Assembly: GCA_033964015.1 (NCBI GenBank)
Contig: CM066915.1
Coordinates: forward strand, 4,203,575 to 4,267,574
Reading direction: 5' to 3'
Length of the DNA stretch: 64,000 nucleotides
Origin: Scolanthus callimorphus
Taxonomy: Eukaryota; Cnidaria; Anthozoa; Actiniaria; Edwardsiidae
The first letter of the stretch is position 1. Each line of letters begins with the position of its first letter. Below the pieces are notes generated by a model. The model saw nothing but the letters and a program-made list of their open reading frames with translations. It searched no databases and was not told where the DNA came from. Of the stretch, positions 23,640 through 35,644 are shown in pieces. Position numbers and translations under genes: made by a program.

Positions 23640-25985
23640 GTTTGGTTTGGTAAATGAAATGTTTTGCTTCCAAAAGCAGAATGTTAACTAACACGCCTTG
23701 AACCTCGTCAAGGTTGAACAAGCCAAAAACAACATCGATCAGATTTAAATGAAGGGTCGTATTCAACGCCTTCTTTACAAGGTCTTCAAACTCTTTCCAG
23801 AAAGAAGTAACTGAAGAACAGTTGAACGAGAAATGTTCTAGTGTTTCAATTTCTACATTACAAAAGAACCATAGGAGACTCTACCAATTTGAATTTGAAC
23901 AGCCAATCATTAAGATACAAAATCCGGTGTAAAATCTTAAATGGAAATTCTCTTAATCTCATATCTATAGTAACCTTAAAAGGTAATGGGAAGATTTGTT
24001 CCCAGTTTGAAATTGTGCCAAACTGCTTTTCGTACTTAAAACAAGAAGTTGGTTTCAGCGTTTCCTTGAAATAAAAATTTATAAGCTTTATTTGATGTAA
24101 GTTTATTGAAATCGTATGCGTCTTCTTTGAATAGGACCACAAGAACATCATGCTCATATGTTGGTTACATCATGAAGTATCGATTTTTCTTGTTTTAATA
24201 AGCGTTTCCAATTTCAGGAAGACCGTTGTACATGAAAACAAAATATATGACTCTAATGGGTTTAGGGAGCGCGCGTTCAGCCCTATGCTGACAAGACAGC
24301 CCTTGTTATCGAATAGGTCGCCTACTTTGCAAAATCCTTTTGAAAACAGTTGGTGTATTAAAAACAGATTTTTTATCCATAGTTATAAAGCTATTGTTCC
24401 AGAGGAGTTGATTGCAGATCTCTTCAAGACTTTCGGGTTTAAAAGCAAAGAAGGACTGCCACGAAAATAAACATTCTTTGTAAAAATCTGGGATTCCTTT
24501 TAACGGAAGTTTGTCAAAATCAAAATTACAATGAAAAAGTATCTTCCCACCGACTGAATTTAGGTAATAATTAAAAAATATCCTCCATCCCGAATCATCA
24601 CCATTAAGATATCTCTTGACACACATAATTCTTTGGGCAGCAATCATAGACTTTTATCGCCATTTTTAGGCCTCCCTTATCGATAGCATTAATCATAACT
24701 GCCTTTTGATTTTATCTTTTCTACCTTTCCACAAAAAGCTATATAACAAATTATTGAATCTTTTGATGTATTCCTGTCTGCAGAAACATAGATAGACGGT
24801 ACAGGAGTTTAGGGATAGCCAGAGACTTGATAATCTGAATTCGTGCCATTAGAGTTAGTTTACGCCAGTTCCTAGATTTAAACATCTTAAGGTCTTTTTG
24901 ACTTGACTTTATAAATTGACTTTATAAAATGGTTCCATTTATTTGTGAAATGAACACCAAGATCTTAACTGCGGCGCTTATGCGTTTCACCTCCAGATTA
25001 GGGTCTAAAACTAATTTCGTATTTCCTAAGGCTAAAATCTCTGTTTTATCTTTGTTAATCAAAAGACTAGAATATTTCCGAACGACTTCATTATGGTGAG
25101 TAGGTGAATATAGGATCTTTATCTCTTACAAAGCAGTCAGATTATCAGCGAAAAAACTAACTTTATTATATTATCAATTCGGCAACGCCTTCGATATTGG
25201 GATCATTTTTATGTATATAGCGAGCAGTTCAATGACAAGAATGAAGAGATAAGGTGAAAGGGATCACCTTGGCGGACGCCTTGCCTTATAGGAAGAAGGT
25301 GGTCGCATGACCATTGTTTAACACACAGCTAACAATATTGTTATAGAAAGTGTTTATCCAACGGATGAATGACTCTCCAAACCCGAACGCTTCCGCGCTT
25401 TAATCAAGAAACGCCTATCAAGCGAATCAAATGCTTTTTCAAAATCAAAAGCTGTCAAAATACCTCTCCATTCCTGTCTTTCACAAAATTTAATACGTCA
25501 TCTATCGTCCTTACAGCATCGAAGATAGTCTCGTCCCTTTACATAAGCATACTGATCCGCATTAATTAATGTTGGAAGAGCCCTTTGTAGTTTTTCGCTA
25601 AAACTTTACTGGCAATTTTCAAGTCCACATTTAACACAATGAAATGGGCCTCCAGTTTTTCAAGAAGCGCCTACTCTCCCTTTCTTTCCAGTAATGAAAT
25701 GACTGCTTGATTTGAGAAGTTGAAAGCTCACCAAAACGATATGAAAAATTCAAGGGTTTGAGCAGATACCCAGTTTCCTTCCAAAAAACTCTATAAAACT
25801 CAAACGGAAGTCCATCGATACCTGGTGTCTTATTATTGTTGAAATCACTCAAGCATTGAAACATTCTGAGATTTTAAGTTCACCCTCGCATGCCTCCCTT
25901 AATTCAGGAGTTAGTTGGGGAATATTATTTGAGATCGTAAACGGACAAAGGCTGCTATTATTAGTTAAATAATTTATTTTTCTCT
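23640..25985 (-). pseudogene. L1/Tx1-like LINE reverse transcriptase and C-terminal region (decayed)
   Basis: The element copied its RNA by target-primed reverse transcription. Read 5' to 3' on the minus strand, the sequence shows the RT motif NNKTPGIDGLPFEFYRVFW near 25840. It is followed by RRFLKNWRPISL near 25640, a TAFDFEKAFDSLDRRFL motif near 25400-25450 and a catalytic-box region near 25150. There the usual F/YADD reads FADN, a loss of one catalytic Asp. The C-terminal part (WRIFFNYYL, KEFLFSW-like and WEQIFPLPFKVTID) occupies 24640-23860, as in Tx1-type L1 proteins. Several frameshifts and stops break it, so it is inactive. Confidence 0.75.
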
Positions 25986-27249
25986 TGTAGAGATTCAGAT
26001 AGAAATTAACACGTCTTGATTTAATTCCGGAGCTAATGTTTAAATCCGGACTGTCGAAATATCCACACCGAAACGTTTTTTAGGATAAATCTACAGCTAG
26101 CTGGAGATGCAGGTTATTTCTCCAAAAAATGGAGGACAGAACAGCAACATGTCAGAATTTCCATAAGATATGGAGAAGTGCTTTTTAAATCAAGATGGTT
26201 GAAGGAGGAGATAAAATTCCATATAAACTGGAGAACGATGCGGTGTCGTGTCGGATATAATACGATACAAGCGCATCTATATTGTCAACAATCAGTCGAA
26301 CAACTTTCATTACTTTCATTTTATAAAAGAGCTTGCTGTGTACAAGGATCGGTACAAAACAAAATCACAACACCGACTTCTCTCTCTGCCAGTCATGTAG
26401 ATTCATTTCATTTCTTATTTTTGAGACTTGAAATGGCTAAATGGAGAATTCCTAAATCGCTTGGAAAATTGCAGCCAACGGAGAAAGCCGATTGTTTTGA
26501 GGCAAACTGCAACTATAAACACCGAAATAAACAGCGTATGTCTGTAGAAAGCGCCACATTTGACACAAGATTGCTTTGCTAGCTAAACTAAACTGTATTA
26601 ACAAGAACTGCATGTGACCATTCAATGTTGTAATTGACATGGCGATTCAGAATCTCCATAAATTATGGAGAAAACACGTCTTTGCCAGCATTGCCTCAAA
26701 AAAGTGTTCAAAAGCCCATACAAAATCGAAAGTTATTTTAGTATGCGACCTTAACAGCAGAAGTATACATTTGTTTAAAAAACCTGAAAAAATATCGACA
26801 GATGCATGAATATGAACACTATGAATATATGAATACATGTTGAATTAATTGGTAGGGTGACCTCAAATAATGTGGAGATCTATTCTGATATTCGAGACAG
26901 ACGTTTTGTTCGTTTTGTTAAAAACGTCGCGAAAAATGGTTAAAAACTTCAAATTGCAGAAGTGCTTCGGTGATTCTCGTGGCAGGCAACTCTGCGCTGA
27001 AACAAAACAAAAAACAGACTGTGCAAAATGCCCTCCGTAAAAAACGGTTTACTCTGACGATAAAATGACTCCGATAGAAACCTCTTCTCGCTCTATGTAG
27101 GTGATTGCCGTATTTATTTAGAACAGAATCGGGACCGAGAAGCCAAGCACGGGCTGCACGGATCGATACTACAAAATGCCCGTGGGAAATTATTGTTTAA
27201 TCCGGTCGGTGTCTTATACGGCAAACGCTGTGCCAGACTCGCGCCGTTC

Positions 27250-27530
27250 CAGAGATATTACATGGCCGCGCGGAGATAAGAATTTATCTTCGAGTGTTGA
27301 AAATTGTTAACTCCAAGCGGTCATGTAATGTTCTGTTTATTATATAAACATCACTGGATACCAAATTCTAATTTTATTGAGTTAAGCTTAAAAATCGAGC
27401 ATTGAGCAAAGGCAAGTGTGATATTTTCACATGTGAAAATAAATTAAATGTGTTATTTTCACGTGTGAAGATAAAAGTTTTCGCGCGGGAGATCACCCGG
27501 TATTTCATTGGTGTTTATATAATAAAAAGT
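27250..27530 (-). mobile_element. Widespread MITE copy inside the arm
   Basis: Shares GATATTACATGGCCGCGCGGAG, the CACATGTGAAAA blocks and GCGCGGGAGATCACCCGG with the copies at 7330-7606, 47956-48290 and 52861-53200. It sits at the same place as the copy in the other arm, so it was present before the arms diverged. Confidence 0.75.
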
Positions 27531-27796
27531 ATTCTACTCTGAGCGATTGAAAAAACGCGAACTAGGTGAAAAGCACGTCATGTCAAAACTTCCACAAAAT
27601 GTGGAGAAAAGCTTTTTTATCAAGATAATTGCAGAGGGTGTTTAAAATTCCATATTAACTGGAGAACGAGTGTGAGGGGTGGCGAATGGTCCCTCGAAAA
27701 AACTGCTTTCTCGCGAAAATTGAGGCATTCTCGAATTCTCGGTGTCGAATATAAGATAAACGCTTTAAAAAAGCAAATTTATATTCATCGATTCGT

Positions 27797-28303
27797 CTAT
27801 ATTACGACATTGACTAGGGCATCGAAACAAATTGCTATATAACGTTTGATAAAAAAAATGCAATGATGAACGATCAAACCACCAGTTATACCGCGATGTT
27901 TTGTTTCTCGGTTGGCATTTTTTGCGTTGAAAGATACATAACATCTACTGGTTGCCGACGCTGGACGATAAAAAGATCGTAGATATACTGTATAAATACC
28001 GCAGGCAGCCTGAGTAGCAAACGTTCCCATGAGGTTTTTCAGACGCTTGAATCGAGATCGATTCAGTTCCATTTTGTATTTTGCGCGCGTACAATAAGAC
28101 TTGTTAGAAATATGAAAATATGAAACTGCAAGCAGTCTATCTTTTGAAGGCTCACATTCTCCACTAAAATTCCGCATTTCGATCTTGAGACAGCTATACG
28201 TACGTCCCAACGTTAATACTGCACTGTGGTATGAAATTTCCATAGAAAGAAAACATTCGAATTTTATGAAAAGGTGATCAAATTCCAAGTAAAAATGTTT
28301 CAC
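27797..28303 (-). CDS. 168-codon ORF in the arm, no known domain
   Basis: I do not recognise this protein. It begins MKHFYLEFDHLFIKFE and continues with MEISYHSAVLTLG. The matching part of the other arm (6515-6703) keeps MEFDHLFIKFESFLSMEISYHSAVLTLG before diverging by frameshift and a stop. Similarity at the protein level alone does not prove coding, because the DNA arms are themselves alike. It has no transmembrane or zinc-binding pattern that stands out. It could be a remnant of the element's own gene or just an open frame in a non-coding arm. Confidence 0.2.
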   Translation of the reverse strand: MKHFYLEFDHLFIKFECFLSMEISYHSAVLTLGRTYSCLKIEMRNFSGECEPSKDRLLAVSYFHISNKSYCTRAKYKMELNRSRFKRLKNLMGTFATQAACGIYTVYLRSFYRPASATSRCYVSFNAKNANRETKHRGITGGLIVHHCIFFIKRYIAICFDALVNVVI

Positions 28304-28645
28304 GGGCTGTGTTTATCGGACAGGGAGCGATATGAACGTTGTTAACAACTATTCTAGCACCTGAAATTCTTGAATAAAACACATGCGCTTGTATTGACAT
28401 AAGCGTATATAAACGGCGGGTTTCTATAACTGCTGTATTTCTAGATTGTTCGACCTTTGCAGACTGACAAGGCTTGTCGCTAAATGGTTTATTGCTTCAG
28501 GTTACTGTGAACATTGCTCGCTAGGAAATGTCAACAGTGCTGTATTTCTAGAATTGGTCGAACCTTAGTTATCGAGCAAGGCTTGTCAAAACTCTGCAAA
28601 TGGTTTTATTAATTTATTGTGGACGTCAAATGATGACCTGGTAAG

Positions 28646-28745
28646 NNNNNNNNNNNNNNNNNNNNNNNNNNNNNNNNNNNNNNNNNNNNNNNNNNNNNNN
28701 NNNNNNNNNNNNNNNNNNNNNNNNNNNNNNNNNNNNNNNNNNNNN
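28646..28745. other. Assembly gap of 100 N
   Basis: Exactly 100 N, the conventional placeholder for a gap of unknown length. The sequence before belongs to the large-element arm and the sequence after to a satellite-bearing Helitron-like element, so the true junction is unseen. Confidence 0.99.
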
Positions 28746-30339
28746 ACTTGCTACAGAAACATTCGTGTTCTCCATTGCCATACTTGCAAATTCAGATTTT
28801 TTATGTTGCATTTCAAAGAGCTCCATACCAACATACTCCGGATGTTTTCTCGACTGTACCCAGTTTGTTCGCCTAGCGATGTTGCCTTCTCGAGATATAG
28901 ACTTTTCTAGATTTAATAACGTCATCGATGACGTCATGTCACGTGATCTTCGTAGTGCATCCCCCTTGCCTCCAAAATAGTTTACCCAAGTTTGGTCACC
29001 TAGCGATGTTGCCTTCCTGAGATATTCACTTTCTATAGTTTTGAGACGTCATGTCACGTGACCCTGTTTGTGCACCCCACCTTGCTCCAAAATAACTGTT
29101 ACCCAAGATTGGTCACCTAGCGATGTTACCTTCTTGAGATATTGACATTTCTATTTTTGATGACGTCATCGATGACGTCATGTCACGTGACCTGGTAGTG
29201 CAACCCCCTTGCGTCCAAAATAACTTTACACAAGTTTGGTCACCTAGCAATGTTGCGTTCTCGAGATATAGACTTTTCTAGTTTTGATGACGTCATCGGT
29301 GACGTCATGTTCACGTGACCTTGGAAGTGAACTCCCCTTGCCTCCAAAATAACTTTACCAGTTTGGTCCTAGCGATGTTGCCTTCTTGAGATATTGACTT
29401 TTCTACTTTTGATGACGTCATCGATGACGTCATGTCCCGTGACCCTTGCTGGTGCACTCCCCTTACCTCCAAATAACTTTACCAAGTTTGGTCCCTAGCG
29501 ATGTTGCCTTCGTGAGATATTGACTCTTCTAATTTTGATGACGTCATCGATGACGTCATGTCACGTGACCTTGCTGGTGCATCCACCTTACCTCCAAAAT
29601 ATTTTTAACCCAAGTTTGGTCACCTAGCGTTGTTGCCTTCTTGAGATATTGACTTTTCTAATTGTGATGACGTCATCGATGACGTCATGTCACGTGACAT
29701 TGGTGGTGCAATCCCCTTGCCTCCAAATAACTCTACCCAAGTTTGGTCACCTAGCGATGTTACCTTCTTGAGATATTGACTTTTCTAGTTTCGATGACGT
29801 CATTGATGACGTCATGTCACGTGACCTTGGTGGTGCACCCCCCTTACCTCCAAAATAATTTTACCCAGTTTGGTCACCTAGCGATGTTACCTTCTTGAGA
29901 TATTGACTTTTCTAGTTTCGATGACGTCATCGATGACGTCATGTCACGTGACCTTGGTGGTGCACCCCCCTTACCTCCAAAAATAATTTTACCAAGTTTG
30001 GTCACCTAGCGATGTTGCCTTCTTGAGATATTGACTTTTCTAGTTTTGATGACGTCATCGATGACGTCATGTCACGTGACCTTGGTAGTGCACCCCCTTG
30101 CCTCCAGAATAACTTTACCCAGTTTGGTCACCTATCGATGTTGCCTTCTTGAGATATTGATTTTTCTAATTTCGATGACGTCATTCCGGACGAACAACGA
30201 ACGGACGAACGAACGCACAAACCGGAAGTCCATGACAGAATCGTTCGATGCATTACACTTTTGTTTGTTCCTTTTCTCTCCTGCATGTAGCTATGGGGCT
30301 CCGCACGCGGGCGCCTTCGGCGCCCGCGGGAGCTCCGCT
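28746..30339 (-). mobile_element. Helitron-like element, second subfamily, partly lost in the gap
   Basis: The right end reads, on the minus strand, AGCGGAGCTCC, then the hairpin GCGGGCGCCGAAGGCGCCCGC. A degenerate GTTCGTCC microsatellite follows, then an array of 128-bp units. This is the same order as the 20522 element with different sequence in the hairpin and microsatellite. The opposite end is not visible, being at or beyond the gap. Confidence 0.6.
28890..30190 (+). repeat. 128-bp satellite with paired CRE sites, diverged subfamily (about 11 units)
   Basis: Units recur every 127-129 bases (GTCACGTGA at 28939, 29182 and about 29309; one unit is 14 bases shorter). Each has GATGACGTCATCGATGACGTCAT-type paired CREs, CACGTGACC, TGCACCCCCCTT, AAGTTTGGTCACC and TTCTTGAGATATTGAC. 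The unit clearly aligns with the 21060 satellite, but the spacer segments differ. Confidence 0.9.
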
Positions 30340-30600
30340 ATTAAAGGCGAATGGCGCACTCTGATTGGCTAAAGCTGTTCAAAATCCTTGTTTCGTGCCA
30401 TTCCCATGAGACCAGTGAGCATTCACAACTCTGACTGACTACAGCTGAGAGGACAATAATAATGATTTTCAATTTTTCAAGTAAAGCCTTCATTTTCACA
30501 AGATCAATCAAGTTGAGTTTCTGACATATATTATTTGCAAGAAAATCCAGCAAAACATCGAGCTCATCGCGACTAAAAGCAAAGATCTCTCAAACACGAG
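30340..30600. other. Unassigned sequence
   Basis: Short stretch between the Helitron-like end and recognisable LINE sequence. It contains an ATTGG (CCAAT) word near 30363. No feature beyond that is visible. Confidence 0.3.
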
Positions 30601-31673
30601 GATTATTATACCGTGATCAGTGCGGCAAGAATCGTTGCGAGAAACAAGTGATCACAAGACACGACACTCGAGATAGCTGTCTACGTGAGTTTGGCCAGTG
30701 GATCACTGCTTACACCTGGGATGAATTGTTGGCTGCACACTCCTGTGAGGAAGTTCCGTCTTTTCATTAACACATGAAGGACGCAATTGACAGATTTCTC
30801 CTTGAAGAGGTCGCTCCGATATTCTTCGGATAAGCCATGGATCACACCAAAGATCAAAAAGTGGATATCCAGAGGCAGCGCTCTCTTGCTCGGTTCGGCA
30901 AGGACTCGCCAATGTTTAACATCTGGCGCAATAAAGTGTCACGTGCCATTGCCACTTGCAAGACGTCGTATTATAACAACAAAATACGGAACCTCAAGGA
31001 ACTAATCCGAGTCGCTGGTGGAAAGAGATTAAAACGTCTCTGGTCAGACTGGCGAGCAAGGGAAGTGGTACTCACAGCTGATCGGTGGCGAAATCGATTC
31101 TGTGGACACTCTGTGCCGAAAAATAAACGAGTTCTTCGTGGATTTGCGGCGTCATTTACCCCCCTGACACAACGGACGTTGCAGCATCGCGGTATCGGAC
31201 ATCCCCGCTGACCTTCTGGTCTCAGCGCACGAGGCCTTCGTCTCCCTAAAGTCTGTAAAAGTGAGAAAGTCACCTGGTCCCGATGGCATACCCAGAGTTC
31301 TTAAAACATTTGCTTTTGAGCTTGCACCTGCGGTGGCGGATCTATTCAACGCGTCCTTGAAAGATGGTTATCTTCCTCGCTCCTGAAAGCGCTGAGATAC
31401 CCCCTCTGCCGAAGGTATCTCCTCCCCGCACCATCAACAATGACATCCGTCCCATCTCCTTGACTCCCCAGCTCACGTAGGTGATGGAGGGCTTCGTCCT
31501 TGTTAGAGCTTCCCTTCCATTTAAGTGACATCGACCCTAACCAGTTCGCTGTTGCGGGGAAGTCTACGGCTCATGCCATCGTCTATTTACTCCATCTTGC
31601 TCTTGAAGCCTTAGACAATGGCAACAATTGGTGAGACTGTTCTTTGCGGATTTCCGCAAGGATTTGATCTCAT
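30600..31673 (+). pseudogene. CR1/jockey-like LINE, family A, copy 1, upstream part
   Basis: The frame carries VITRHTRDSCLREFGQWITA near 30640 and KPWITPKIKKWIS near 30830. It continues with RQRSLARFGKDSPMFNIWRN, KSPGPDGIPRVLK near 31290, the NNDIRPISLTPQL motif near 31440 and FFADFRKDFDLI just before the break at 31673. These are the linker and the first RT motifs of a non-LTR reverse transcriptase. The endonuclease is missing, so the copy is 5' truncated. Several frameshifts split the frame. The reading continues at 37647 after the P-like element. Confidence 0.8.
31667..31673 (+). repeat. Target-site duplication of the P-like element, left copy (ATCTCAT)
   Basis: The same ATCTCAT stands at 37647-37653. 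Removing the insertion plus one copy restores the LINE reading DFDLIDHKIL. If the shared G is counted, the duplication could be read as 8 bp (GATCTCAT), the length usual for P elements. Confidence 0.85.
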
Positions 31674-31716
31674 CATGGATCGTAGAAAAGACTGGATAGG
31701 AAACATAGGTCACGTG
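31674..31716 (+). repeat. Left terminal inverted repeat of the P-like element
   Basis: Pairs with 37603-37646. The two differ by one extra T in the right copy (GGAAACTATAGG against GGAAACATAGG). Confidence 0.9.
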
Positions 31717-31863
31717 ATCGGTTGCAACCTAGTTGAAATCGTGACGTCACACTTGGTGGGGAGCGCGCCAAAAAAATGGGCTCTGATTCTGCCAGTCTCT
31801 CCGTTCGTTTGCATTGTGCAGGGCTCTGTCTTCGTTTTTCTTCGCTAAATCGACAACAACAAC
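31717..31863 (+). promoter_or_regulatory. Probable promoter and 5'UTR of the plus-strand gene in the P-like element
   Basis: Between the terminal repeat and the ATG lie CACGTGATC, a CRE palindrome inside CGTGACGTCACAC (31740-31752), a GC-rich GAGCGCGCC and a CAACAACAACATGG start context. No TATA box is seen. This is inferred from position and motifs only. Confidence 0.35.
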
Positions 31864-33243
31864 ATGGAGATTGAAGACGATTTTGAAGAATGGGACGCTG
31901 AAGAACTAGAGCTACTTTTAAATGAGGAATCAGACAAAACGGACGGCAAAGAAAGTGAGAAGGACTCTGACTCTGGAGACGATGAAGAAAGTTTGCAATG
32001 CTCTAAATGTGGCAAAGTTTATCATGTTCTGGGTTGGTTGGAAAAGCATGAAGCTAGTTGTGATTGCAAAACAAAGACGTTAGCGTCTAGAAAAGGAAAG
32101 AAAGAAATGAGCCAGCATCAAAAGCATGTTCGCGAATCCTAGATAGCCTTGGTTTTGACGACTACTACGACGAACAATGTGAATCGGCGATCTTTTCTGC
32201 AATCCAAGAGATTTCAAAAGTTAACGAGGCAACAGCCAAACTGAGAGGGACAAGGTTTGAAAATATAAACTGCAAGCTGCGAGTATCCTACCAAAGGTGA
32301 AAGGGAACTGTTTCCTTAAGGAAGTTGCATCGAAAATTTGGAAAATATCTTTTGAAAAAGACAACGTATTAATAGCTTACGTTCCTCTGGAAGACAAGAA
32401 CATATTGCTCAGCACATGCACGCTCTTCGGAACTCTCCGAGTCTGAAAACGAGTTGGATTGAGCTCAAAAGATCAGCTGGTAGCTTGAACGACGATCCAC
32501 TGCTACTACAAACTATACTTACCACAATATTCGAAGACATTTCTCAGTACAGAACGAAATCGTTGCAACAAGAACTACAGACTAAGGTACAGTTCGAAGG
32601 AGAGACCAAACAACCATCCCTTACAGCTGTCGAGAGAGACATTGTTTGCTATGTCGCGGGATATGTTTGTAGGAAGGTGAGAGACAGAATTGAGCGATAT
32701 TGTAATAGAAATAAGGTTTCTAAAATATCAGAAGTGCAAAAGAAGTGCCGCTTGTTTGAATATATTGTAAAACATATCAATGATAACATGATTCCCAAGA
32801 ATCACCGTGATACACCTGCTATGACTTTCCCGAACTTGATGACATTGTCACTAACAAGGTGGTCTTTCTCAAGTAAGCCTGCAATTTTTACATTTTTTTG
32901 CTATCTGGAATTATCAGTCCGCCCATTTCTTAATCTTGCCAAATTTAGAAAGAGTAACAGAGTGTCTGACATTGAGTTACTAGAACAGATAGTCGACAAC
33001 TCTACTCTTTTGAAACCAGCGTGGCCTTGTTCTGCAACCCTTGGATCTGATGCTAACAACCTTCTCATCAAGCTGTTTACTGAGCTTTATTATAGAGTTC
33101 GGAAATGGGCGTATCTCAAGGTTTACAAAGAGCAGAAGAAATATAAGGAAACATTAGCTTCGCTTAAATTGAGTGATTCTAAACCAACCGTCTCTTTACA
33201 TGGAAAGGACAGTATCAGAAAAGCTTTAATGAACAATGTGTAA
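31864..33243 (+). pseudogene. Acidic C2HC zinc-finger protein gene of the P-like element (frameshifted)
   Basis: The start at 31864 opens an Asp/Glu-rich N terminus (EDDFEEWDAEELELLL) followed by a C-x2-C-x12-H-x3-C finger at residues 45-65 (CSKCGKVYHVLGWLEKHEAS and the final Cys). The first frame stops at 32142. Coding sense continues in the other frames (LDSLGFDDYYDEQCESAIFS, then CFLKEVASKIWKISFEKDNV) and returns to the first frame with GRQEHIAQHMHALR before 32416. It then runs open to the stop at 33241-33243. The last part has VERDIVCYVAGYVCRKVRDR near residue 74 of the 275-codon segment. That motif resembles the GYV.RK segment near the end of P-type transposases. I do not know this protein as a standard P-element component. 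It may be an accessory DNA-binding factor, a captured gene or an unrelated insertion; three frameshifts make the copy non-functional unless they are assembly errors. Confidence 0.6.
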
Positions 33244-33597
33244 TTCAAGAAACTAAACAAACTACAGGAGGGGGGGAGACACCTAGTATCAGATTCAACC
33301 CCCCCCCCCCCCCCAAAAAAAAATAACATCACCACTTTGATGGATATTTTGTGGAATTTTGAGAATAATACAAAGTAGGCTCAATGTGTACAATTTATTT
33401 GTAAATTCAAGTGTACAATTCAACTGAATATTTTTTACCAGGGTATTAAAAATGCATCAATACAACAATAAATTGTTATACATATGGCAGGGTACTCTGA
33501 CCCAGGCTTACTGACCCTCCCCCGCAAGAAAAAAAATTACTACAGCCTGATATGCTGATAACTACTTTTTTGCGCTTTTCCAAAGGGATATTTATGT
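33244..33597. terminator. Convergent 3' ends with polyadenylation signals
   Basis: AATAAA at 33467-33472 serves the plus-strand gene and TTTATT at 33394-33399 (AATAAA on the minus strand) serves the transposase. The two transcripts would therefore overlap by about 100 bases or more. A 14-base C run with following A run lies near 33300-33322. Confidence 0.4.
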
Positions 33598-35644
33598 CTA
33601 ATTGTCAAGCACACCACCATTTCTTTTCCATCTTCTGATACTTTTTAGTGGTGCAGAACTCCTGAATGCTTGACAAGCATAGCTCTGGCCAAATTCTTTA
33701 CAAGTGAAGGAACCATATGCACCTCTACTTTGTCTCAACTTACCAAAAAACTTCTCTAGGGGGTCTTGATTGAACTTAGTTGCTACAACATATTTTACAT
33801 CTGGGATATTTAAAGCAAACCTTACAACTTCGACGAATGATTTCACACAGATCTGTAATCCTTCCCATGTTTGATCACTTAGGAAATACATTTTACGTTC
33901 TTTAAGTGACACATGAGTTTGACGCATGGTCCATGCCTTCCAATCTGCAAAGTACTGCAAAAATCCTTCTCAAGCCAATCAAGCCGTCTGTCATTAGACA
34001 GACGATAAATACTTTTGAATTCAAATTCTGTCCACACCCTATTTGCATTTAGACAGTCAAAAAAGTCATTCATGTGCTGAACAAACTTTGCTGTTTCCTG
34101 GGTACCAGCCTTACCTTGACTTGTATTGCATATGCACTCTGTTGCTGAAAACCTGAGCAGCAAGATATACTCTCATTCTGAGATAGGGGTTCAAAAACAA
34201 TGGTCTGCTTTTAGTTTATGGAGAATTCTCAGCCCTGAAGCATTAGAATCATTAATGTCATTCTCAAAGGCATCGATGAGCTGAAGCCAGGAGATCCACA
34301 TATCATTATTTTTCAACTTCTTTGTCTTGTTCCTCCAGCAACTATTCTCCCAGTTGTTTCTAGTAGTCTTAAGGAGGTGAACAGGATCACAAATGAATAC
34401 AAAAATCTCTCCTCCTCAGCAAAAGGATTCTGTGTTTTGTAAATAAGTGTGCCTTTTGGTGTTCCCAGAGGAGGAACTTTGTAAAATTTACGGTGTGGTG
34501 AAGCACCGTCACAGGTGCTAGTCAACACATGGAAACCTCTAAGTTCCAACTCCTCTATGCACTTCCAGAAAACATTGAAAAGAGCGAATGACTTAATAGT
34601 TGTAGTAGGGAAAAGCACACTGGCATTTTAAAGTCTGAAAAAAGGCTAACAGCCATGAAGACAAACATGTGAGTTGCCTCATCAGGAGAGATAACAGATT
34701 TGTTTACAGAAGTTAAAGACATTTCTAGTTCATCAATGCTGTTTTGGACTGAACCAAATCTACAAAACCAATCAGCTTACCTGCATCATCAAACACAAGC
34801 TCCTGCCTCAATGACACTTCATCATGAATAACTCAAACCAATTGTCGCATGTGTTAGGATTGGACCGACGTTCAAAATCTCTTTTTAGTGCATCTAAATA
34901 TTCAGAATCAAAACCTATGGATGACTTAAATGAACTACTGTAATCTCTTAATGTTCTTTCATTTGGTAGTACAAGAATACCACTGTCTTTAAGCATCTGG
35001 TATGCTTTTGGTGAATTTGAATGCAATTCAAAACACACCTTATAATTAGTGGATGCCATCTGATTCCTCTCTTGTCAGTGCATTGTAGAATTTTTTGCTG
35101 TTGCTGTACCAGACTTTTGAAGTCGTCAGGGTCACTGGAGTGCAGGTATTAGTGACAACACCACTAAACAATTCTTGGATAATATCCTCATCTCTCCTCT
35201 TGCAATGCTACCAAGTTCTGAAATAATATGGAAAAGAAGAAATTAAGGCATCCATAAATTAAGCAACATATGATGTATTAGGGGCACCAGAAGCAAATGC
35301 ATGATTGTGAAAAAGGAAAGGTCACAATGGTAAGTACCCCCCCCCCCCCCCGACTCAACCACCAATGCTTAAAATGTCTTAAAATGTCTGTCTTTATCAT
35401 AACCCTTTTACTCCTGTGAAGCAATAATGGCCAGGTGACTATTTGCCAATATTTACAGAGCGTGAGGCAACTAATTGTTTTAGTATAATTACTCAAGTGC
35501 TAACATTTTTTACAAAAAAATAGGGGTATTTTTTTTACTTTTTAATTTCGTAATAAAATGTGCGAGCAATCCCCAATACTTTCAATGTTATTCCAAACAT
35601 CACACAACCAATCAGCTCACAGAATCGCTTGAGTAATTATACTA

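Larger units (their letters stand above)
20148..26003 (-). mobile_element. L1/Tx1-like LINE, 5' truncated, split by a Helitron-like insertion
   Basis: Reverse-transcriptase and C-terminal sequence runs on the minus strand from 26003 down to a stop at 20423-20425. An A-rich tail reads as a T run near 20151-20160. Positions 20522-23619 are a foreign insertion, and the frame resumes beyond it. The upstream end is cut by the large TIR element arm at 26003, so the endonuclease domain and 5' end are missing. Confidence 0.75.
26003..28645 (+). mobile_element. Second arm copy of the large TIR element, cut by the scaffold gap
   Basis: Starts TAACACGTCTTGATTTAA at the junction with the L1/Tx1-like LINE. 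It is collinear with the right arm of the first element (8955 down to 6215) through to GATGACCTGGTAAG at the gap. It contains the shared MITE at 27250-27530. What lay beyond the gap is unknown. Confidence 0.7.

Noticed and set aside
31618..31848. 76-codon ORF starting MATIGETVLCGF
   Set aside because: It joins out-of-frame LINE sequence to the terminal repeat of the P-like element and has no coding meaning.
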